A DNA stretch of 64,000 bases from Pseudomonas entomophila. Its GTDB lineage: Bacteria; Pseudomonadota; Gammaproteobacteria; Pseudomonadales; Pseudomonadaceae. The notes below the pieces were generated by a model. The model ran no database searches, was not told where the DNA came from, and worked only from the letters and a program-made list of their open reading frames with translations. Positions 1 to 9,678 of the stretch are shown in pieces (position 1 is the stretch's first letter; each line of letters begins with the position of its first letter). The DNA is taken from assembly GCF_023277925.1 (NCBI RefSeq), contig NZ_CP063832.1, positions 4,276,501 to 4,340,500 on the forward strand, in the 5' to 3' direction. Made by a program: the position numbers and the translations under genes.

Positions 1-61
1 CCGCTTTCACTCATTGAAAGCTCGCGGTAGGGGCACGGTCATCCAAGACCTTCGGCTAACG

Positions 62-835
62 TCACACTGTTTTCGGACGCACACCTTCCCGTGCAGCATG
101 GGCAATGCAGGCTTCGCGGAACGCCTCGAACAGGCGCAGCGAAACCGGGTTTTCGGCGAAACGCCATTCAGGGTGCCACTGCACACCGAGTACAAAGCCC
201 GGCGCATCAGGCATCGACACCGCTTCGATCAGGCCATCCGGGGCCCGTGCCTCGACGCGCAGGCCCGAGGCCAGGCGATCGATGCCCTGGCTGTGCAGCG
301 AGTTGACCTCGAACCGCGCAGCCAGGCCCAGGCGCTCGAACATCCCGCCCAGCTCGATGCCGACAGGATGACGAGGGCCGTACTGCACCTCCAGGGGTGC
401 ATCCTCAGGTTCGCGGTGGTCCAGGTAACCGGGCAGTTCCTGCACGCGCTGGTGCAGGCTGCCACCCAGGGCCACATTCAGTTCCTGGAAGCCACGACAG
501 ACGCAGAACACCGGCACGCCAGCGGCAATCGCCGCCTGCAGCAGCGGCAAGGTCAGACGGTCACGGGCAAGATCGTGCCGGGTACCTTCCGCGCTGGGCG
601 CGCCATTGTAATGATGCGGCTCGACATTTGAAGGTGAACCGGTAAAAAGAATGCCGTCGAGCCGCGCCAGCAGCGCCTGCGTGTCGCTGCCGCCGTCACG
701 CGCTGGCAGGATCAGCGGCAGCCCGGCAAAGCCTGCGGCCTCGACATACTTGTCGCCCACCGTGTGCGACGAGTTCTTCCCCACCTGCTGGCGGCAGGCG
801 CTGACACCGATCAAGGGGACCGCAATTGCGCTCAT
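62..835 (-). CDS. puuD: Gamma-glutamyl-gamma-aminobutyrate hydrolase-like class I glutamine amidotransferase
   Basis: The 257-residue product matches the usual PuuD/SpuA length of about 255. The nucleophile elbow (CVCRGFQE, cysteine in the middle of the chain) and the C-terminal VQWHPEW carrying the catalytic histidine are visible, so the class I amidotransferase triad looks intact. The family removes the gamma-glutamyl group from gamma-glutamyl-GABA in the cytoplasm, the last step of the glutamylated putrescine route. I chose the ATG giving MSAIAVPLIG; the open frame continues upstream but only antisense to other codons of the neighbouring gene. It starts 4 bases after the stop of the glutamine-synthetase-like gene, so the two are surely co-transcribed. 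The exact substrate (GABA or another glutamylated amine) is inferred. Confidence 0.88.
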   Translation of the reverse strand: MSAIAVPLIGVSACRQQVGKNSSHTVGDKYVEAAGFAGLPLILPARDGGSDTQALLARLDGILFTGSPSNVEPHHYNGAPSAEGTRHDLARDRLTLPLLQAAIAAGVPVFCVCRGFQELNVALGGSLHQRVQELPGYLDHREPEDAPLEVQYGPRHPVGIELGGMFERLGLAARFEVNSLHSQGIDRLASGLRVEARAPDGLIEAVSMPDAPGFVLGVQWHPEWRFAENPVSLRLFEAFREACIAHAAREGVRPKTV

Positions 836-839
836 GGGC

Positions 840-2222
840 TTACACCGTGTGCAGGTACCAGTTGTACTCGAGGTCGGAGATCGACACTTCGAACTCGGCC
901 AGCTCGCTCTCCTTGCAAGCCACGAAGATATCGATGTAGTCCGGGCTGATGTATTGGTTGAGCACTTCGCTGTCGTCCAGCGCACGCAGGGCGTCGCGCA
1001 AGTTGTTCGGCAGGCTTTGTTCCAGTTGCTCGTACGAGTTGCCTTCGATCGGCGCATCCGGCTCAACCTGGTTGGTCAGCCCGTGGTGGATGCCGGCGAG
1101 GATCGCCGCGAGCATCAGGTACGGGTTGGCGTCGGCGCCGGCCACGCGGTGCTCGATACGCACGTTTTCGCTGCTATCAGTCGGTACGCGGACCGCCACG
1201 GTACGGTTGTCCAGGCCCCAGCTTGGAGCATTGGGCACGTAGAACTGGGCACCGAAGCGGCGGTAGGAATTGATGTTCGGGCAGAGGAAAGCCATCGATG
1301 CCGGCATGGTCTCCAGCACGCCACCGATGGCGTGGCGCAGGGTGTCGCTCTGCAGCGGGTCTTCTTGGGCGAAGATGTTCTTGCCGGTCTTCTTGTCCAG
1401 CAGCGAGATGTGCACGTGCAGGCCGTTGCCGGCCTGGCCCGGGTAGGGCTTGGCCATGAACGTGGTGTCCATCTCATGGTCGTAGGCGACGTTCTTGATC
1501 AGGCGCTTGAGCAGGATCGCGTAATCGCAAGCCTTCAGCGGGTCGGCGACGTGGTGCAGGTTCACTTCGAACTGCGCCGGCGCGCTCTCCTTGACGATGG
1601 CGTCGGCAGGCAGGCCTTGCTCCTTGGCAGCCTCGAGCATGTCCTGCAGGCAGTCGGCGTATTCGTCGAGGTCATCGATCAGGTACACCTGAGTGGACTG
1701 CGGGCGTTTGCCCGAGATCGGCGAGCGCGGCGGCTGCGGGCGGCCGTTGAGGTTGTCCTGGTCGATCAGATAGAACTCCAGCTCGAACGCGGCGCAGATA
1801 TCCAGGCCCAGGTCGTCGAACTTGCTCACCACCTGGCGCAGCACTTCCCGCGGGTCGGCGAAGAACGGTGCGCCGTCCAGTTCGTGCATGGTCATCAGCA
1901 ACTGTGCGGTCGGGCGCTTCTGCCATGGTTCGTCCGACAGCGTACCGGCGATCGGGTAGCAGATACGGTCGGCGTCGCCGATGTCCAGGCCCAGGCCGGT
2001 GCTCTCGACGGTCGAGCCATTGATATCCAGGGCGAACAGCGAAGCCGGCAGGTTGATGCCTTTCTCATAGACCTTGTGCAGGCTGGCGCGCTCGATACGC
2101 TTGCCGCGCACCACGCCGTTCATGTCGGAGATCAGCAGGTCGACGTACTGGGTATCCGGATGGGCATCCAGGAATTCATTCATCTCGCGGGAAGAACTGG
2201 CGCACGGGGAGACCGACGTCAT
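840..2222 (-). CDS. puuA: Glutamine synthetase family protein, probable gamma-glutamylpolyamine synthetase
   Basis: The product is 460 residues, the length of PuuA/SpuI-type ligases rather than GlnA (about 470, with an adenylylation site). It starts MTSVSPCASS and shows the glutamine synthetase core, including the NGLHVHIS active-site stretch and the NPYLMLAAILAG helix. The family joins glutamate to an amine using ATP; in the polyamine route the amine is putrescine or a related diamine. It leads the operon with the hydrolase 4 bases downstream and is divergent from a LysR gene 206 bases away, a natural local regulator. Several paralogues of this family exist in pseudomonads with different amine preferences, so the substrate is uncertain, although the neighbouring hydrolase supports a glutamylation-type pathway. 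Confidence 0.87.
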   Translation of the reverse strand: MTSVSPCASSSREMNEFLDAHPDTQYVDLLISDMNGVVRGKRIERASLHKVYEKGINLPASLFALDINGSTVESTGLGLDIGDADRICYPIAGTLSDEPWQKRPTAQLLMTMHELDGAPFFADPREVLRQVVSKFDDLGLDICAAFELEFYLIDQDNLNGRPQPPRSPISGKRPQSTQVYLIDDLDEYADCLQDMLEAAKEQGLPADAIVKESAPAQFEVNLHHVADPLKACDYAILLKRLIKNVAYDHEMDTTFMAKPYPGQAGNGLHVHISLLDKKTGKNIFAQEDPLQSDTLRHAIGGVLETMPASMAFLCPNINSYRRFGAQFYVPNAPSWGLDNRTVAVRVPTDSSENVRIEHRVAGADANPYLMLAAILAGIHHGLTNQVEPDAPIEGNSYEQLEQSLPNNLRDALRALDDSEVLNQYISPDYIDIFVACKESELAEFEVSISDLEYNWYLHTV

Positions 2223-2428
2223 GGCTGTACATCCTTTGATTCGGAGCGGCGATGTGGGGGCTACGGCTGACGCCTCGAAGGGCGACGATGGAATTGCTGT
2301 TGTTCTTTTCACTGACCCATCGTGGGGGCTGGTTGCCGACCGGCTGCATTGATTCCCGGGGGCCGTTCCACTATAAAATGGCCTCCACGCAACAGACATT
2401 GGCATTTCGGCAAGCAGAGCGTGCATCA

Positions 2429-3304
2429 ATGCAATATCAGATCAACCACGCCGACCTCTCCCTGGTCCTGGCACTGGAGCGCGGCCGCTCGCTGGCAAAG
2501 GCCGCCGAACTGCTCAAGGTGGACGTTTCCACGGTATTCCGCTCGATCCGGCGGCTGGAGTCGGCGCTGGGCACCGCCTTGTTCGTCAAGAGTCGCAAGG
2601 GCTACCTGCCCACCGACACCGCCCAGGCCCTCGCCGAGCAGGCCGAGCGCGCCGAACAGGCGCTGGATGCGGCGCGCATCGCGCTGACCAGCGGCGAGCA
2701 AGTGGTCAGCGGCACGGTCCGCGTGACCTGCACCGAAGCGGTCCTGCACAGCCTGCTGCTGCCGGCGCTGGCCGACTTCATGCCCAACTACCCCGCGCTG
2801 TCGCTGGAGATGGGCACATCCAACACGTTCGCCAACCTCAGCCGGCGCGATGCCGACATCGCCCTGCGCCTGACCAACACCCCACCGGAGCACCTGGTCG
2901 GCCGCTGCCTGGGCTCGACGTCCTACGTGATCTGTGGCCGCCCGGAGCTGCGCGAACGGCTCCAGGCGTCCGCCACCGGTGTGCCGTGGATCGCCCCCGA
3001 CGACTCCATGCAGGACCATGCCACCGTGGTCTGGCGCAACCAACACCACCCTGGGCTGATCCCGCGCTACCAGTGCAGTGGCATGTCGACCATCGCCCAA
3101 CTGGTGACGACTGGCCTGGGCGTGGCGGCGCTGCCCGACTACATGGTTCATGACCTGCCCGGTGTGGAGGCGCTGAGCGGCCCGCTGCCTGGCTGCGACA
3201 CGCAGTTGTGGTTGCTGACCCGCCCGGATTGCCGTGCTTTGCGCTCTGTGCAGACGTTGTTCGAGGAGCTGACTCCGCGCCTGCGCGACGCAATGTTGCG
3301 TTAA
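2429..3304 (+). CDS. LysR-family transcriptional regulator
   Basis: The 291-residue protein has an N-terminal winged helix-turn-helix (about residues 1-60, with GRSLAKAAELLKVDVSTVFRSIRRLE) and a C-terminal periplasmic-binding-protein-like effector domain. I chose ATG 2429 (MQYQINHADL) because it places the HTH at the usual distance from the N-terminus; an in-frame ATG near 2386 would add an untypical leader. A TATAAA box at 2382-2387 lies just upstream. It is divergent from the glutamine-synthetase-like gene, so control of that operon is the likely role. The effector is unknown. Confidence 0.85.
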   Translation: MQYQINHADLSLVLALERGRSLAKAAELLKVDVSTVFRSIRRLESALGTALFVKSRKGYLPTDTAQALAEQAERAEQALDAARIALTSGEQVVSGTVRVTCTEAVLHSLLLPALADFMPNYPALSLEMGTSNTFANLSRRDADIALRLTNTPPEHLVGRCLGSTSYVICGRPELRERLQASATGVPWIAPDDSMQDHATVVWRNQHHPGLIPRYQCSGMSTIAQLVTTGLGVAALPDYMVHDLPGVEALSGPLPGCDTQLWLLTRPDCRALRSVQTLFEELTPRLRDAMLR

Positions 3305-3372
3305 CGCGTCAGGGGCGGTTGTTTTCGGATAACAAGAACCGTTATCGTCCGACTCAGGCTTGGTGTGGACTT

Positions 3373-3398
3373 CTTCGTGGGCAAGCCCGCTCCCACAG
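3373..3398 (+). repeat. REP-like element (single, diverged)
   Basis: The stretch reads TTCGTGGGCAAGCCCGCTCC and continues CACAG, matching the classic P. putida REP form (TTCGCGGGTAAGCCCGCTCC) with a few changes. It sits in the 238-base gap between the LysR gene and rpoZ, where I see no gene. Confidence 0.6.
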
Positions 3399-3542
3399 AA
3401 CCCGCGAAAACGACTCAACCAGCACTGGCGGACAGGCACCCGACAAAACAGCCCTTCCCTATTGGCTGGTGATTTTTTAAACTATCGAGTCCGCCTGCCC
3501 ATTCTGGGCGCACGCCTACCGCATTTGCTACTGAGGAAGACC

Positions 3543-3806
3543 ATGGCCCGCGTAACTGTTGAAGACTGCCTGGAACACGTGGATAACCGCTTCGAGCTGG
3601 TCATGCTCTCGACCAAGCGCGCCCGCCAGCTCGCGACCGGCGGCAAAGAGCCACGCGTTGCGTGGGAAAACGACAAGCCAACCGTCGTCGCCCTGCGTGA
3701 AATCGCCGAAGGCATCGTCACCCCAGAGTTCATCGCCGCCGAAGAGATCGTCACCGAGGATCCGGTATTCGCCGCGTTCGAGGACGAGAACAACGAGGCC
3801 GTCTGA
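3543..3806 (+). CDS. rpoZ: DNA-directed RNA polymerase omega subunit
   Basis: The 87-residue protein begins [20 protein letters not shown], the conserved omega N-terminus, and keeps the RARQL and [15 protein letters not shown] motifs. Omega helps fold and assemble the beta-prime subunit and forms one of the ppGpp sites on RNA polymerase. A purine-rich ribosome site (GAGGAAG) precedes ATG 3543. spoT starts 59 bases downstream, the conserved gammaproteobacterial order. The guanylate kinase gene that usually precedes rpoZ is not in the preceding 3.5 kb. Confidence 0.97.
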   Translation: MARVTVEDCLEHVDNRFELVMLSTKRARQLATGGKEPRVAWENDKPTVVALREIAEGIVTPEFIAAEEIVTEDPVFAAFEDENNEAV

Positions 3807-3865
3807 TTGATGCCCAGTCGACACCGTGCGGCGCAAGGCCCTCTTCTTCAGCAAGAGGTGAAACC

Positions 3866-5974
3866 ATGCCGGGTATAGAAGCCCTCGCCGAACGGCTGTC
3901 GACGTATCTGGGCCCCGAACAGGTCAACCTGGTCCGGCGCGCCTACTTCTACGCCGAACAGGCCCACGATGGCCAACGCCGCCGCAGCGGCGAGCCCTAC
4001 GTGACCCACCCACTGGCGGTCGCCAGCATCCTCGCCGACATGCACATGGACCATCAGAGCCTGATGGCGGCCATGCTGCACGACGTGATCGAAGACACCG
4101 GCATCGCCAAGGAAGCCTTGAGCCAGCAGTTCGGCGAGACTGTCGCCGAACTGGTCGACGGGGTCAGCAAGCTGACCCAGATGAACTTCGAAACGAAAGC
4201 CGAGGCGCAAGCCGAAAACTTCCAGAAGATGGCCATGGCCATGGCCCGCGACATCCGCGTGATCCTGGTCAAGTTGGCCGACCGCCTGCACAACATGCGC
4301 ACCCTGGAAGTGCTGTCCGGCGAAAAACGCCGGCGCATCGCCAAGGAAACCCTTGAGATCTACGCCCCCATCGCCAATCGCCTGGGCATGCACACCGTGC
4401 GCGTGGAGTTCGAGGACCTGGGTTTCAAGGCCATGCACCCAATGCGCTCGTCGCTGATCCACCGGGCGGTCAAGAGCGCGCGCGGCAACCGCAAGGAAAT
4501 CGTCGCCAAGATCGAAACCTCGCTGGCCAATTGCCTGGCCGCCGACGGTATCGAGGGCGAGGTCAGCGGCAGGCAGAAACACCTCTATGGCATCTACAAG
4601 AAGATGCGCGGCAAACGCCGCGCCTTCACCGAGATCATGGACGTGTACGCCTTCCGCATCATTGTCGACAAGGTCGACACCTGCTACCGCGTGCTGGGTG
4701 CCGTGCACAACCTGTACAAGCCCCTGCCCGGCCGGTTCAAGGACTACATCGCGATCCCCAAGGCCAACGGCTACCAGTCGCTGCACACCACGCTGTTCGG
4801 CATGCACGGCGTGCCCATCGAGATCCAGATCCGCACCCGTGAAATGGAAGAGATGGCCAACAACGGCATCGCCGCGCACTGGCTGTACAAGTCGAACGAG
4901 GAAGAACAACCCAAGGGTAGCCATGCCCGCGCCCGTCAGTGGGTCAAGGGCATCCTCGAGCTGCAGCAACGCGCCGGCAACTCGCTGGAATTCATCGAGA
5001 GCGTGAAGATCGACCTGTTCCCGGACGAGGTCTATGTCTTCACCCCCAAAGGCCGGATCATGGAGCTGCCCAAAGGCTCCACCGCCGTCGACTTCGCCTA
5101 CGCGGTGCACACCGACGTCGGCAACAGCTGCATCGCCTGCCGCATCAACCGTCGTCTGGCGCCGCTGTCCGAGCCGCTGCAGAGCGGCTCGACCGTCGAG
5201 ATCGTCAGCGCTCCGGGCGCACGCCCCAACCCGGCCTGGCTCAACTTCGTGGTCACCGGCAAGGCGCGCACGCACATCCGCCACGCCCTCAAGCAACAGC
5301 GCCGCTCCGAGTCGATCAGCCTCGGCGAGCGCCTGCTGAACAAGGTGCTGACCGGCTTCGACAGCAGCCTGGAGCAGATCCCCCAGGAACGCATCCAGGG
5401 CATCCTCACCGAGTATCGCCTGGAACTGGTCGAAGACCTGCTCGAGGACATCGGCCTGGGCAACCGCATGGCTTATGTCGTCGCCCGTCGCCTGCTGTCC
5501 GCCGAAGGCGAGCAGCTACCAACACCTGAAGGCCCGTTGGCGATCCGTGGCACCGAGGGCCTGGTGCTCAGCTACGCCAAATGCTGCACCCCGATCCCGG
5601 GCGACCCGATCGTCGGCCACCTGTCGGCGGGCAAGGGCATGGTCGTGCACCTGGAAGACTGCCGCAACATCAGTGAAGTCCGCCACAACCCGGAAAAGTG
5701 CCTGCAACTCTCCTGGGCCAAGGACGTCACCGGCGAATTCAACGTCGAATTGCGCGTCGAGCTGGAGCACCAGCGCGGCCTGATCGCCCTGCTGGCCAGC
5801 AGCGTCAACGCCGCCGACGGCAACATCGAGAAAATCAGCATGGACGAACGCGACGGCCGTATCAGCGTGGTCCAACTGGTGGTCAGCGTGCGCGACCGCG
5901 TGCACCTGGCTCGCGTGATCAAGAAGCTGCGCACCTTGACCGGCGTGGTCCGCATCACCCGGATGCGTGCGTAG
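3866..5974 (+). CDS. spoT: Bifunctional (p)ppGpp synthetase/hydrolase SpoT
   Basis: The 702-residue protein has the full RelA/SpoT layout. An HD hydrolase domain carries the metal-binding HD pair in MLHDVIEDT at about residues 72-73, so hydrolase activity is expected. The synthetase domain (about 230-350, with [13 protein letters not shown] and the YQSLHTT motif) follows, then a TGS domain ([27 protein letters not shown]), a Cys-containing helical region ([14 protein letters not shown]) and a C-terminal ACT domain. It balances (p)ppGpp under starvation. Start ATG 3866 has a good AAGAGGTG site. ridA follows 23 bases downstream in the usual order. Confidence 0.97.
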   Translation: MPGIEALAERLSTYLGPEQVNLVRRAYFYAEQAHDGQRRRSGEPYVTHPLAVASILADMHMDHQSLMAAMLHDVIEDTGIAKEALSQQFGETVAELVDGVSKLTQMNFETKAEAQAENFQKMAMAMARDIRVILVKLADRLHNMRTLEVLSGEKRRRIAKETLEIYAPIANRLGMHTVRVEFEDLGFKAMHPMRSSLIHRAVKSARGNRKEIVAKIETSLANCLAADGIEGEVSGRQKHLYGIYKKMRGKRRAFTEIMDVYAFRIIVDKVDTCYRVLGAVHNLYKPLPGRFKDYIAIPKANGYQSLHTTLFGMHGVPIEIQIRTREMEEMANNGIAAHWLYKSNEEEQPKGSHARARQWVKGILELQQRAGNSLEFIESVKIDLFPDEVYVFTPKGRIMELPKGSTAVDFAYAVHTDVGNSCIACRINRRLAPLSEPLQSGSTVEIVSAPGARPNPAWLNFVVTGKARTHIRHALKQQRRSESISLGERLLNKVLTGFDSSLEQIPQERIQGILTEYRLELVEDLLEDIGLGNRMAYVVARRLLSAEGEQLPTPEGPLAIRGTEGLVLSYAKCCTPIPGDPIVGHLSAGKGMVVHLEDCRNISEVRHNPEKCLQLSWAKDVTGEFNVELRVELEHQRGLIALLASSVNAADGNIEKISMDERDGRISVVQLVVSVRDRVHLARVIKKLRTLTGVVRITRMRA

Positions 5975-5997
5975 TCCGCCAACCGCAAGGAGTCATC

Positions 5998-6378
5998 ATG
6001 AGCAAGACTGTCATCAACAGCGACAAGGCCCCTGCCGCCATCGGCACCTACTCGCAGGCGATCAAGGCCGGCAACACTGTGTACATGTCGGGGCAGATCC
6101 CGCTGGACCCGAAAACCATGGAGCTGGTCGAAGGCTTCGAAGCCCAGACCGTGCAGGTGTTCGAGAACCTGAAGTCGGTTGCAGAGGCCGCTGGCGGTTC
6201 GTTCAAGGACATCGTCAAGCTGAACATCTTCCTCACCGACCTGAGCCACTTCGCCAAGGTCAACGAGATCATGGGCCGCTACTTCGAGCAGCCCTACCCG
6301 GCCCGCGCCGCCATCGGCGTGGCAGCCCTGCCCAAGGGCGCCCAGGTCGAGATGGACGCCATCCTGGTCCTCGAGTGA
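5998..6378 (+). CDS. ridA: 2-iminobutanoate/2-iminopropanoate deaminase (RidA)
   Basis: The 126-residue protein is a full-length RidA/YjgF member with the family's [10 protein letters not shown] near the N-terminus, the arginine in [22 protein letters not shown], and the conserved glutamate near the C-terminus. It hydrolyses reactive enamine/imine intermediates made by PLP enzymes. A strong AAGGAG site lies 6 bases before ATG 5998. It follows spoT by 23 bases and is probably co-transcribed with it. Confidence 0.95.
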   Translation: MSKTVINSDKAPAAIGTYSQAIKAGNTVYMSGQIPLDPKTMELVEGFEAQTVQVFENLKSVAEAAGGSFKDIVKLNIFLTDLSHFAKVNEIMGRYFEQPYPARAAIGVAALPKGAQVEMDAILVLE

Positions 6379-6434
6379 CATTCCGGTGACGGGCCCCGCG
6401 CCCGTCACCCCCCCCCTGCCTCAAGGTTTCCACC

Positions 6435-7163
6435 ATGCGCCACGCATTGCCTCTCGCGCTGGCAGCCCTGCTTCTGGGCGGCTGCGCCAGCCACAAACCC
6501 GAAGATTTCAACGGTACCTGGATCAACCAGGCCGCCATCGACGCCGCCGCAAAGGGCACCAGCCTGCGCCAAGCCCTGAATGATCACGGCTCGGTGTTCG
6601 AATGGAAGATCGACGTCAAGAACCAGCAAGCCAGCTTCAGCAATGGCTTCGAAGCGGTCGATGGTCGCCTGAGCGCTAACGAGAAGGGCTGGCAGGTCAG
6701 CTCCGAGGGCGGCTTGAACGAGCAGCTCAAACTTGATGGCAATGAACTGCAGGCCATCGACCCTTCGGGCCACGAACAGGTCTTCGTCCGCGCCAGGACA
6801 GCGGACAGTAGTACGCCCCTAGGCGGCACCTTCGAAAGATCACTGTACAAGGCCTACCTGGGCGGTGACTGGAAGATCATCGAAGGCCAGGGCAAAGGCG
6901 CCATGGTGCGTTTCAGCGACACTGGCGGCGTAACCGGCCTGCCCGGCCCGGATCGCTTCGCCCTGTGCCTGGCCGGCGATTGCGCCGATATTGGCAATGG
7001 CAACGACAGCCTGTGGCTTGAGCGCAACGAGCGCGGTGCACCATGGATTTTCAAGCGTGACGGCGACACCCTGGAAATCTACCAGGCGGTGAATCTTGCC
7101 CAGCCTGATGAAAAACCACAGCTGACGCCCGGTGCGCGGCAGTGGGTGCTGGAGAAGGATTGA
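6435..7163 (+). CDS. Putative lipoprotein of unknown function
   Basis: The 242-residue protein has a short signal peptide ending in a good lipobox (LLLGGC, cysteine at residue 18), so export and lipidation are expected. The remainder looks like a soluble beta-rich domain with many Trp and Gly residues (FNGTWINQ, GGTFERSLYK) and no catalytic motif I recognise. It lies 56 bases after ridA on the same strand. A REP pair follows it, typical of a transcription-unit end. Confidence 0.78.
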   Translation: MRHALPLALAALLLGGCASHKPEDFNGTWINQAAIDAAAKGTSLRQALNDHGSVFEWKIDVKNQQASFSNGFEAVDGRLSANEKGWQVSSEGGLNEQLKLDGNELQAIDPSGHEQVFVRARTADSSTPLGGTFERSLYKAYLGGDWKIIEGQGKGAMVRFSDTGGVTGLPGPDRFALCLAGDCADIGNGNDSLWLERNERGAPWIFKRDGDTLEIYQAVNLAQPDEKPQLTPGARQWVLEKD

Positions 7164-7176
7164 CAGCGCCAGCCCA

Positions 7177-7238
7177 TTCGCCGGCAAGCCGGCTTCTACA
7201 GATTGCGCTTCACCTGTAGGAGCCGGCTTGCCGGCGAA
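7177..7238. repeat. REP pair (inverted, BIME-like)
   Basis: Two inverted copies of the TTCGCCGGCAAGCCGGCTYC unit (7177-7200 and the reverse complement at 7215-7238) flank a 14-base centre. The pair sits between two convergent gene ends. Confidence 0.85.
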
Positions 7239-7245
7239 CTGCCAC

Positions 7246-8100
7246 TCAACGCCCTGCCAGAATGGCCGCATACCCCTCCTTATAGCTCGGGTACTGCGGC
7301 ACCCAGCCCAGCGCCCGCGCCCGCGCATTGCTGCAGCGCTTGCTGCCGGTACGCCGGACCCGCTGCTCATCCGACCATTCAGTTACCCCAAGGTACGCGC
7401 GCAACCAAGCCACCACGTCAGCCAGCGGTGCCGGGTCGTCATCCACGCCGATATAGCACTCATCGAGCGTCACCCCCTTGGCGTCAGCCTGTAGCAGATG
7501 CGCCAGCAGGCTCGCGGCATCTTCGGCATGGATCCGGTTGCCATACAACGGCGGCTCCTCGGCTACGCGATAACCCTGACGAACCTGGCTCAGCAGCCAC
7601 TCACGGCCCGGGCCATAGATACCGGTCAGGCGCACGATGCTGGCAGGGATGCCACTTTCAAGGGCCAGGCGCTCCGCTTCCAGCATCACTTTGCCGGAAT
7701 AGCCTTCGGGCGCGGTGCTGGCGGTCTCGTCGATCCACTCGCCATCCTGCTGTGCATAGACACTGCTGCTGGAAACGAACAGCAGGCGGCGCGGCGCCTG
7801 GCCGTTGCGCTCAAGCCACCCCAGCACATGGCGTAGCCCCTCGACATAGGCGGCCTGGTAGCCGGCCTCGTCATGCTGGTTGGCGGCCACGCAGTACACC
7901 AAGTAGTCAGGCGCGCGCTCGGGCCAGGCCTCAGGTTGGCGGCGATCAGAAAGATCGGCGGCAATAGGCCGCACGCCTTCGGGCAGTTGATCGACCGAAC
8001 GCCGCAAGCCGCTGACCTGCCAGCCTTGAGCAAGCAGTTGGCGGGCAAGGCGGCTGCCCACGTCACCGCAACCCACGATCAAAGCTGAAACGTCTGACAT
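7246..8100 (-). CDS. NAD(P)-binding SDR/epimerase family protein (YeeZ-like)
   Basis: The 284-residue protein opens with a Rossmann motif (ALIVGCGDVGSRLARQL) and keeps SSSVYAQ, a degenerate form of the extended-SDR active site in which the usual YxxxK is not obvious. This pattern fits the YeeZ/nucleoside-diphosphate-sugar epimerase-like group, whose substrate is not established. It is convergent with the lipoprotein gene and divergent from exbB. No partner gene points to a pathway. Confidence 0.8.
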   Translation of the reverse strand: MSDVSALIVGCGDVGSRLARQLLAQGWQVSGLRRSVDQLPEGVRPIAADLSDRRQPEAWPERAPDYLVYCVAANQHDEAGYQAAYVEGLRHVLGWLERNGQAPRRLLFVSSSSVYAQQDGEWIDETASTAPEGYSGKVMLEAERLALESGIPASIVRLTGIYGPGREWLLSQVRQGYRVAEEPPLYGNRIHAEDAASLLAHLLQADAKGVTLDECYIGVDDDPAPLADVVAWLRAYLGVTEWSDEQRVRRTGSKRCSNARARALGWVPQYPSYKEGYAAILAGR

Positions 8101-8193
8101 ACCAATTCTCCTAATACGAAAGACTCAGGCTATCGGTTTAGTGCGATCAACGGCTATACCAAGGTCAAAAAAAGCAATCACATTACTTTTGTT

Positions 8194-8215
8194 AACAAGA
8201 ATTACTTGCAATAAT
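8194..8215. promoter_or_regulatory. Candidate Fur box upstream of exbB
   Basis: The sequence AACAAGAATTACTTGCAATA resembles the GATAATGATAATCATTATC consensus in A/T pattern and the GAATTA core. It lies about 80 bases before exbB in an A+T-rich pocket. TonB-system genes are normally Fur-controlled, which supports the call, but the match is imperfect. Confidence 0.45.
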
Positions 8216-8292
8216 GGCCGCCTTGTCTGTTCTCGGCCCGCCTCGAGGCCTCGAAGAACTCAACCCATTTCTCTTCATCAGGTCCGGCCAGC

Positions 8293-9246
8293 ATGACACG
8301 CACTCAACCTTCCGCTTCGCCTACCCCGTCGCGCGCCTGGCGCGCCATCGCCGCGCTGATGTTCAGCCTGGTGCTGGCCCCGGTAGCCATGGCCGATGAG
8401 CCAGCCGCCCAAGCCGCCACCCCGGCCGCCGCCAGCGCACCGGTAACTGAAGGCCAAGCCCCAGCTGAAGGCACCACCGCACTGCAAGCCCCGGCACCAG
8501 CCGACGAGAATGTGCAGGCGCTGGTCGAGGACACCTCGCTGGGCATGGCCCATGACCTGTCCCCATGGGGCATGTACAAGAACGCTGACGTGGTGGTGAA
8601 GGCCGTGATGATCGGCCTGGCCCTCGCCTCGATCATCACCTGGACCATCTGGATCGCCAAGGGCTTCGAGCTGATGGGCGCCAAGCGCCGCCTGCGTGGC
8701 GAGATCGCAGCGCTGAAGCGCTCCGTGAGCCTGAAAGAAGCCAGCGACGTCTCGAACAAAGAAGGCACCCTGGCCCACACCCTGGTTCACGACGCCCTTG
8801 AAGAGATGCGCCTGTCGGCCAACGCCCGCGAGAAGGAAGGCATCAAGGAACGCGTCAGCTTCCGCCTGGAGCGCCTGGTCGCCGCCAGCGGTCGCACCAT
8901 GAGCAGCGGCACCGGCGTGCTGGCCACCATTGGTTCCACCGCGCCGTTCGTCGGCCTGTTCGGTACCGTGTGGGGCATCATGAACAGCTTCATTGGTATC
9001 GCCAAGACCCAGACCACCAACCTGGCCGTGGTTGCCCCAGGCATCGCCGAGGCCCTGCTGGCCACCGCCCTGGGCCTGGTCGCGGCGATCCCGGCCGTGG
9101 TCATCTACAACGTCTTCGCCCGCTCCATTGCCGGCTACAAGGCCCAGGTCTCCGACGCCTCCGCCCAGGTGCTGCTGCTGGTCAGCCGCGACCTGGACCA
9201 CCAGGGCAGCGAGCGCGCCGCCCCGCACATGGTGAAAGTGGGGTAA
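8293..9246 (+). CDS. exbB: TonB-system energiser ExbB
   Basis: The 317-residue protein is the long Pseudomonas form: a signal-like hydrophobic N-terminus, an Ala/Pro-rich periplasmic segment (about 35-80), then the MotA/TolQ/ExbB core with three transmembrane helices (about 100-125, 210-235, 250-275) and the GTVWGIMNSFIGI and LGLVAAIPAVVIYN motifs. With ExbD it uses the proton-motive force to drive TonB. exbD starts 3 bases downstream. Iron regulation is likely from the candidate Fur site upstream. Confidence 0.96.
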   Translation: MTRTQPSASPTPSRAWRAIAALMFSLVLAPVAMADEPAAQAATPAAASAPVTEGQAPAEGTTALQAPAPADENVQALVEDTSLGMAHDLSPWGMYKNADVVVKAVMIGLALASIITWTIWIAKGFELMGAKRRLRGEIAALKRSVSLKEASDVSNKEGTLAHTLVHDALEEMRLSANAREKEGIKERVSFRLERLVAASGRTMSSGTGVLATIGSTAPFVGLFGTVWGIMNSFIGIAKTQTTNLAVVAPGIAEALLATALGLVAAIPAVVIYNVFARSIAGYKAQVSDASAQVLLLVSRDLDHQGSERAAPHMVKVG

Positions 9247-9249
9247 GCC

Positions 9250-9678
9250 ATGGGCCTGCATCTCAACGAAGGTGGCGACGACCTCGCCGAGAACCACGAA
9301 ATCAACGTCACGCCGTTCATCGACGTGATGCTGGTGCTGCTGATCATCTTCATGGTGGCGGCGCCCCTGGCCACGGTCGACATCAAGGTCGACCTGCCCG
9401 CCTCGACCGCGAAACCCGCGCCCAGGCCCGAAAAGCCGGTGTTCGTCAGCGTCAAGGCCGACAAGAAACTGTACGTCGGTGATGACCAGGTGGCCCAACC
9501 CGACCAACTTGGCGCGATGCTCGACGCCAAGACCAAGGGCGACAAGGAAACCACCATCTTCTTCCAGGCTGACAAGGGCGTCGACTACGGCGACCTGATG
9601 GAAGTGATGAACACCATGCGCGCGGCCGGCTACCTCAAGGTAGGTCTGGTCGGACTCGAGACGGCAGCCAAAAAATGA
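9250..9678 (+). CDS. exbD: TonB-system energiser ExbD
   Basis: The 142-residue protein has the ExbD/TolR signature: a short cytoplasmic tail, then EINVTPFIDVMLVLLIIFMV, where the aspartate in FIDV is the proton-path residue, and a periplasmic domain. Its stop overlaps the start of tonB by 4 bases (ATGA), so the three genes are translationally coupled. Confidence 0.97.
   Translation: MGLHLNEGGDDLAENHEINVTPFIDVMLVLLIIFMVAAPLATVDIKVDLPASTAKPAPRPEKPVFVSVKADKKLYVGDDQVAQPDQLGAMLDAKTKGDKETTIFFQADKGVDYGDLMEVMNTMRAAGYLKVGLVGLETAAKK

Noticed and set aside
1..61. Possible gene fragment at the left edge
   Set aside because: Too short to judge; no conserved motif, hairpin or start is visible.
651..2270. 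Long plus-strand open frame antisense to the glutamine-synthetase-like gene
   Set aside because: It mirrors codons of a well-supported gene in G+C-rich DNA, has no recognisable domain and no ribosome site.
3848..5296. Minus-strand open frame of 482 codons opposite spoT
   Set aside because: Reverse-strand shadow of a fully recognised gene.
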